A stretch of DNA of 47,129 nt, taken from Billgrantia aerodenitrificans (GTDB taxonomy: Bacteria; Pseudomonadota; Gammaproteobacteria; Pseudomonadales; Halomonadaceae). The first letter of the stretch is position 1, and each line of letters starts with the position of its first letter. Below the pieces are notes generated by a model, which was given only the letters and a program-made list of their open reading frames with translations, was not told the DNA's origin and did not search any database. The DNA lies in the NCBI RefSeq assembly GCF_021404405.1, contig NZ_JABFTV010000017.1, forward strand, positions 1 through 47,129. Direction: 5' to 3'. Position numbers and translations under genes: made by a program. Positions 42,743 to 47,129 of the stretch are shown here, one piece after another.

Positions 42743-44038
42743 ATGCGACACGTTACACCAGCACTGATCATTGGCACTTCAGCCATGCTGGCACTGCCGG
42801 CTGCCATTGCCGCCGAGCGCATTCAGGTCGTCACCAGCTTCAGCATCCTGGCCGACATGGTGCAGAACGTGGGCGGCGAGCATGTGGAGGTCACCTCGCT
42901 GGTCGGCCCCGACAGCGACGCCCATGTCTATTCCCCCACCCCGCGTGACGCCCGTGCCCTGGCCGATGCCGATCTGGTAGTGTTCAACGGCCTGCTGTTC
43001 GAAGGCTGGATGGAACGGCTGATCGATTCCAGCGACTACAGCGGCCCGCTGGTAACCGCCACCGACGGCATCGACAAGCTGGATTATCACGGTCATGACC
43101 ACGGGCATGCGCATGGCCATGACCACGGGCACGATCACGATCATGACGACGGCCATAGCCATGACCACGATCATGACAATGGCCACAGTCACGACCACGA
43201 GCATAACAACGGCCACAGTCACGACCACGAGCATGACAATGGCCACAGTCACGACCACGAGCATGACAACGGCCACAGTCACGACCACGAACATGACAAC
43301 GGCCACAGTCACGACCACGAGCATGACAACGGCCACAGTCACGACCACGAGCATGACAACGGCCATAGCCATGACCATGACAACGGCCACGACCATGAGC
43401 ACGGCGATTACGATCCCCACGCCTGGCAGGACCTGGCCATGGGCAAGGTGTACGTCGGCAACATCCGCGACGGACTGATCGAGGCAGACCCGGACAATGA
43501 AGCAGCCTATCGCGAGAATGCCGAGAACTACATCAACGAGCTGGCGGTAACCGACGCCGAAATCCGCGAGCTGATCGGCGAGATTCCCGCTTCCACCAGC
43601 GTGATCACCGGCCACGACTCCTTCGGCTATTTTGCCAACGCCTACGGCCTGCGCTTCCTCTCACCGGTGGGACTTTCCACCGAGGCCGAGCCCAGCGCCG
43701 CCGACATGGCACGGCTGATCGACGTGATTCGCGAGCAGAACGTGCGCGCCCTGTTCCACGAGAACATGACCAGCCCCGCGGTGATCAACCAGCTCGCCGA
43801 GGAAACCGGTCTCGAGGTCGCTGGCACGCTCTATGCCGACGCCCTGGCAGCCGAGGGCGAGGCCAGCACCTACCTTGGCATGATGCGCCATAACGCCCGT
43901 GTGCTACATGACGCCCTGGCGGATCATGACGACCATGACCACGACCATGAGCACGGCCACGATCACGGCGATGACCATGAGCACAACGATAACGGCCACG
44001 ACCATAGCCATAGCCATAGCCATAGCCATAGCCACTGA
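42743..44038 (+). CDS. znuA: Zinc ABC transporter binding protein ZnuA with expanded His loop
   Basis: A 431-residue cluster A-I (ZnuA-type) periplasmic binding protein. Signal MRHVTPALIIGTSAMLALPA then AIAAERIQVVTSF. Metal ligands: DAHVYSPTPRD, PHAWQDL and GHDSFGYF, with the usual C-terminal Glu/Asp region. Between them is a loop of ~110 residues, very rich in His and Asp, with eight 10-residue repeats; a second His-rich tail ends HSHSHSHSHSH. Such loops probably buffer zinc and hand it to the pocket. CGGAGG precedes ATG 42743. It follows znuB by 38 bp. A strong terminator follows. Confidence 0.93.
   Translation: MRHVTPALIIGTSAMLALPAAIAAERIQVVTSFSILADMVQNVGGEHVEVTSLVGPDSDAHVYSPTPRDARALADADLVVFNGLLFEGWMERLIDSSDYSGPLVTATDGIDKLDYHGHDHGHAHGHDHGHDHDHDDGHSHDHDHDNGHSHDHEHNNGHSHDHEHDNGHSHDHEHDNGHSHDHEHDNGHSHDHEHDNGHSHDHEHDNGHSHDHDNGHDHEHGDYDPHAWQDLAMGKVYVGNIRDGLIEADPDNEAAYRENAENYINELAVTDAEIRELIGEIPASTSVITGHDSFGYFANAYGLRFLSPVGLSTEAEPSAADMARLIDVIREQNVRALFHENMTSPAVINQLAEETGLEVAGTLYADALAAEGEASTYLGMMRHNARVLHDALADHDDHDHDHEHGHDHGDDHEHNDNGHDHSHSHSHSHSH
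43151..43384 (+). repeat. 30-bp tandem repeat encoding the ZnuA His loop
   Basis: Seven full 30-bp units (43151, 43181, 43211, 43241, 43271, 43301, 43331) and one shortened unit (43361-43384). Each encodes GHSHDHEHDN or a close variant. Units 3-7 are nearly identical at the DNA level, so the expansion is recent. Confidence 0.95.
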
Positions 44039-44062
44039 GGTTCACCCCAGTGCTGTCCACAG

Positions 44063-44090
44063 GGGGCGCCGGCGGCGCCCCTTTTCTTTT
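44063..44090 (+). terminator. Intrinsic terminator after znuA
   Basis: GGGGCGCC (44063-44070), loop GGC, GGCGCCCC (44074-44081), then TTTTCTTTT. It ends at the stop of the convergent SDR gene. Confidence 0.88.
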
Positions 44091-44851
44091 CAGAATCTCA
44101 GCCCGCCATCACATTCGATGATGCGTCCGGTGAAGTAGTCGTTGTCGAAAACGAATGCTACGCTCTGGGCGATGTTGTCGGCCTCGCCCAGGCGTTTCAG
44201 CGGCACGGAGCCGGCAATTCGTTCGTACATGTCGGGGCGCATGGCGGCCGTCATGGGGGTCTCGATGAACCCCGGCGCCACCGTGCCCGTACGAATGCCG
44301 TACCGGGCCAGCTCCTTGCCCCAGGTCACCGTGAGCGCATGCACGCCCGCCTTGGCGGCGGCGTAGTTGCTCTGGCCCATGTTGCCCGCGCGGGAGATGC
44401 TCGAGATGTTGACGATCACGCCTCCTTGCCCTGCCTCGACCATTTGCGTCGCCGCTTCGCGGCCGCACAGGAAAACACCGGTCAGATTCACGTCGATCAC
44501 TCGCTTCCACGACTCGAACGACATGCGCTTGGTGACGGCGCCAGCTTCCGCCTTGAGCAGCAGCGCGTCGTCGGTGATGCCGGCATTGTTGATGCAACCC
44601 GCCACCGGCCCCAGCCGCTGGGCAATATCGGCAAACGTCTCGATTACCGATGCCTCATCGGCAACGTCCAGCGGAAAGGCATGGGCCGTGATGCCTTGCA
44701 CCGTCAGCGCGGAGACCGCCTCATCCAGGATTTCTGCACTTTTGTCCAACAGCGCGACGCTTGCACCCTGGCTGCCGAGGCGCTGCGCCATGGCATAGCC
44801 GAGCCCACGAGCGCCACCCGTGATCGCAATGGTTTTGTCGTTGATTTTCAT
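44090..44851 (-). CDS. SDR-family dehydrogenase, distal gene of a BKACE cluster
   Basis: A 253-residue classical short-chain dehydrogenase. The cofactor motif is ITGGARGLGYA, NNAGITD is in the usual place, the catalytic Ser is in ISSIS and the YxxxK is YAAAK; PGFIETPMT and GRIIECDGGLRF are typical of 3-oxoacyl or hydroxyacyl reductases. It lies 23 bp after BKACE and is probably co-transcribed. It may oxidise a hydroxy acid to the keto acid used by BKACE, or reduce acetoacetate-type products. Confidence 0.87.
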   Translation of the reverse strand: MKINDKTIAITGGARGLGYAMAQRLGSQGASVALLDKSAEILDEAVSALTVQGITAHAFPLDVADEASVIETFADIAQRLGPVAGCINNAGITDDALLLKAEAGAVTKRMSFESWKRVIDVNLTGVFLCGREAATQMVEAGQGGVIVNISSISRAGNMGQSNYAAAKAGVHALTVTWGKELARYGIRTGTVAPGFIETPMTAAMRPDMYERIAGSVPLKRLGEADNIAQSVAFVFDNDYFTGRIIECDGGLRF

Positions 44852-44874
44852 GTCATTCGTGACTCATCGTTATC

Positions 44875-45807
44875 TTAGAAGCCGACCTTGTCGGCGCCTT
44901 TCAGCTGCAGCATTTCGCGAGCCTCGTCGGGTGTCGCAATCTCCAAGGAGAGCCCTTCGAGGATCTTGCGCACCTTGGTCACCTGGCTGGCATTGCTCTC
45001 GGCCAGCTTGCCCGGCGCGAGCCACAGCGAGTCTTCGAGGCCGACCCGCACATGGCCGCCCATGGCGGCGGACTGGGCGGCAATGCGCATCTGATGGCTG
45101 CCGGCGCCCAGCACGGACCACTCGTAGTCGCTTCCGAACAGGCGATTGGCGGTACGCCGCATGTGCAGCACGTCTTCCGCATGAGGGCCGATGCCGCCGA
45201 GGATGCCGAACACGCTCTGCACGAACACCCGCCCGTCGATGAAGCCGCGGTCCATGAGATTGCGCAGGTTGTAGAGGTGACCAATGTCGTAGCATTCGCA
45301 CTCGAAGCGAGTGCCGCTCTCGGCACCCAGCGTCATGGTCTTCTCGATGTCGGCAAAGGTGTTCTTGAACACCAGGTCGCGACTTTTCTCGAGGTGCTCT
45401 ACCTCCCACTCGTGCTGAAAGCTGTCATAGCGCTTGAGCATGGGAAACAGGCCGAAGTTGATCGAGCCCATGTTCAGCGAGGCGAGCTCGGGCTTGAATT
45501 CGATGGCCGGCCGCATGCGCTCCTCCACGCTCATGTGCGGGCTGCCGCCAGTGGTGAGATTGACGACGGCGTCGGTGGCGCTCTTGATGCGCGGCAGAAT
45601 CCGCTCGAAGACCGCCGGGTCCTGGGTGGGCTTGCCGCTGTGCGGGTCGCGCGCATGAAGATGAAGAATGGCAGCGCCGGCCTCTGCGGCAGCGATGCCC
45701 GCCTCGGCGATCTCCTCGGGGGTGACCGGCAGATGGGGGGACATGGACGGGGTGTGGATAGCGCCGGTCAGGGCGCAGGTGATGATGACCTTGCGTTGCG
45801 ATGCCAT
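44875..45807 (-). CDS. BKACE-family beta-keto acid cleavage enzyme (DUF849)
   Basis: A 310-residue Zn enzyme of the Kce/BKACE family, which condenses a beta-keto acid with acetyl-CoA to give acetoacetate and a new acyl-CoA. Zinc ligands: H49 and H51 in ILHLHARD and the later Glu in VRVGLEDSLW. Family segments VIITCALTGAIHTP, LTTGGSP and FVQSVFGILGGIG are visible. GGAGAAA precedes ATG 45807. The keto acid is set by the active-site pocket and is not readable here; carnitine-type substrates are one option. It is flanked by two SDRs and a TRAP permease. Confidence 0.9.
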   Translation of the reverse strand: MASQRKVIITCALTGAIHTPSMSPHLPVTPEEIAEAGIAAAEAGAAILHLHARDPHSGKPTQDPAVFERILPRIKSATDAVVNLTTGGSPHMSVEERMRPAIEFKPELASLNMGSINFGLFPMLKRYDSFQHEWEVEHLEKSRDLVFKNTFADIEKTMTLGAESGTRFECECYDIGHLYNLRNLMDRGFIDGRVFVQSVFGILGGIGPHAEDVLHMRRTANRLFGSDYEWSVLGAGSHQMRIAAQSAAMGGHVRVGLEDSLWLAPGKLAESNASQVTKVRKILEGLSLEIATPDEAREMLQLKGADKVGF

Positions 45808-45886
45808 GGAAAATTTCTCCAGCTAGGTGAGGTCCAGAAGCGATCGGTGCAGGACCGATGGGCCATCAGAACAGTGGCGATAAGGC

Positions 45887-45942
45887 ACGGCTTCGCCGTC
45901 TGGCACCGGACATACCGGTGCCAGCGTCAGGCGATGCCTGAG
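45887..45942. other. Hairpin cluster between SDR and BKACE
   Basis: ACGG-CTTCG-CCGT (45887-45899), CTGGCACCGG/CCGGTGCCAG with loop ACATA (45900-45924, perfect 10 bp) and TCAGGC-GAT-GCCTGA (45928-45942). It lies in the 142-bp gap of the minus-strand cluster and could be a processing site, attenuator or terminator; no T-run is seen. Confidence 0.55.
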
Positions 45943-45949
45943 GTGCCGC

Positions 45950-46723
45950 TTAAAGTGATTCGACGTTGGCGCAGACGCTCAGCGCTTGGCCCGAGATGTT
46001 GGCGCCGGCGGGGGCGGACAGGAACAGCGCCATGGCGGCGATATCCGTGGGCTCGACCATGCGCTTCATGGAAACTCCGGAGAGGTATTCCTTCTCCATC
46101 TCGGCGTAGCTGAGTCCGCACTTGGCGGCCCGATCCGCGATGACTCTCTCGATGCGCGGTCCGCGAACGATACCGGGCAGAATGGCATTGACCCGCACCC
46201 CCGCAGTGCCGAGCTCCGAGGCCAGGCTCTTGGTCAGGCCGACGATGGCCCACTTGCTGGCCGCGTAGGGCGTGCGATAGGCGAGGCCCAGGCGGCCGGC
46301 CACTGAAGACATGTTGATCAACACCCCCTGGCTCTCGCGCAGCAACGGAACGGCCCGATGCGCAACCCGGTACTGGCCGTTGAGATTGATGTCGATGGTG
46401 CGGGTCCAGGCATCCTCATCGATCTCCTCGATGCCGGCGGTGGGCCCGGCGATACCGGCGTTGTTGATCACCACGTCGAGCCCACCCATGGCCGCAGCAT
46501 CCTGAAACAGCCTGTCCACATCCGCTTCCCGGCTGACGTCGGCCACGGTGTGGCTGATACCCTCGGGCAATGCCGCCAGCGCCTGGGTATCGATATCGCA
46601 GGCGTGCACGCGAGCGCCCACTTCGAGGAAGGCCTGGGCCATGGTCAGGCCAATGCCGTTGGCGCCGGCGGTGATCAGCACTCTGAGTCCCGGGCGCGGC
46701 ATCAAGCTATCTATCACTTTCAT
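45950..46723 (-). CDS. SDR-family dehydrogenase
   Basis: A 257-residue short-chain dehydrogenase: cofactor motif ITAGANGIGL, NNAGIAGP, catalytic Ser in MSSVAG, YAASK, and LPGIVRGPRIERV after it. It resembles dehydrogenases for hydroxy acids in uptake/catabolic clusters next to TRAP transporters. The start has GGAG 9 nt upstream, and the TRAP stop is 38 bp upstream. It probably oxidises the imported hydroxy acid to the keto acid, as the first step before BKACE. Confidence 0.88.
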   Translation of the reverse strand: MKVIDSLMPRPGLRVLITAGANGIGLTMAQAFLEVGARVHACDIDTQALAALPEGISHTVADVSREADVDRLFQDAAAMGGLDVVINNAGIAGPTAGIEEIDEDAWTRTIDINLNGQYRVAHRAVPLLRESQGVLINMSSVAGRLGLAYRTPYAASKWAIVGLTKSLASELGTAGVRVNAILPGIVRGPRIERVIADRAAKCGLSYAEMEKEYLSGVSMKRMVEPTDIAAMALFLSAPAGANISGQALSVCANVESL

Positions 46724-46760
46724 CGTCAGTTACTCCATTGAATCTCGAGAGCGAGCCGGC

Positions 46761-47129
<369 letters not shown>

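Noticed and set aside
42779..43615. Minus-strand open frame with repeated VVMLVVVTVAVV segments
   Set aside because: It is the antisense reading of the ZnuA 30-bp histidine repeat; the hydrophobic repeats follow from that DNA alone.

Overview
The window is GC-rich, gene-dense gammaproteobacterial DNA. The gene set fits a Halomonas-type bacterium: TctABC and TRAP carboxylate uptake, a complete Liv branched-chain amino-acid transporter, a BKACE-type beta-keto acid cleavage enzyme, and Fur- and Zur-like sites. The genus is inferred from gene content, not from a marker gene.

Layout. Positions 1-6231 hold the end of a TctA permease, its TctC binding protein, a small glycosyltransferase-like gene, the ribosome-associated GTPase typA/bipA, a Tat-exported amidohydrolase and a small hypothetical. 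Positions 6232-13380 hold an NSS sodium symporter and livGFHM, with livK facing them across a bidirectional terminator. Positions 13645-19281 are mixed: a secreted dienelactone hydrolase coupled to a C45-family acyltransferase, a strong Fur box between two small genes, two paralogous small exported proteins flanking a DUF4202 gene, cytochrome b561 and an aldo/keto reductase. Positions 19278-22198 (minus strand) hold a Tle1-type (DUF2235) lipase effector gene followed by two DUF2931 lipoprotein genes. Each lipoprotein gene is followed by an orphan copy of the last codons of the effector, so a ~750-bp unit was duplicated in tandem.

Positions 22463-35122 are a complete type I-E CRISPR-Cas locus. 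Its array has 38 clear repeats plus one decayed terminal repeat and is read on the minus strand. The order on that strand is cas3, then a 247-bp gap with a sigma70-like promoter, then a 41-codon tryptophan-rich ORF with a near-perfect ribosome-binding site that runs into cse1, then cse2, cas7, cas5, cas6e, cas1, cas2, leader and array. A BrxR/CapW-like wHTH-WYL regulator is divergent from cas3. An 11-bp inverted repeat lies on both divergent promoters. The small ORF and the BrxR-type regulator are the most novel parts of the window.

Positions 35146-39774 hold a RutE-like nitroreductase, TspO, a winged-helix/TPR regulator with a downstream methyltransferase, and an exported hypothetical. Positions 39859-44038 are a zinc-uptake region: a Zur-box-preceded extra permease, then a His-rich 49-residue membrane peptide coupled to znuC, znuB and a znuA with an expanded 30-bp histidine repeat. 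Positions 44090-47129 (minus) are a catabolic cluster: TRAP permease, SDR, BKACE and SDR, probably for uptake and breakdown of a hydroxy/keto acid.
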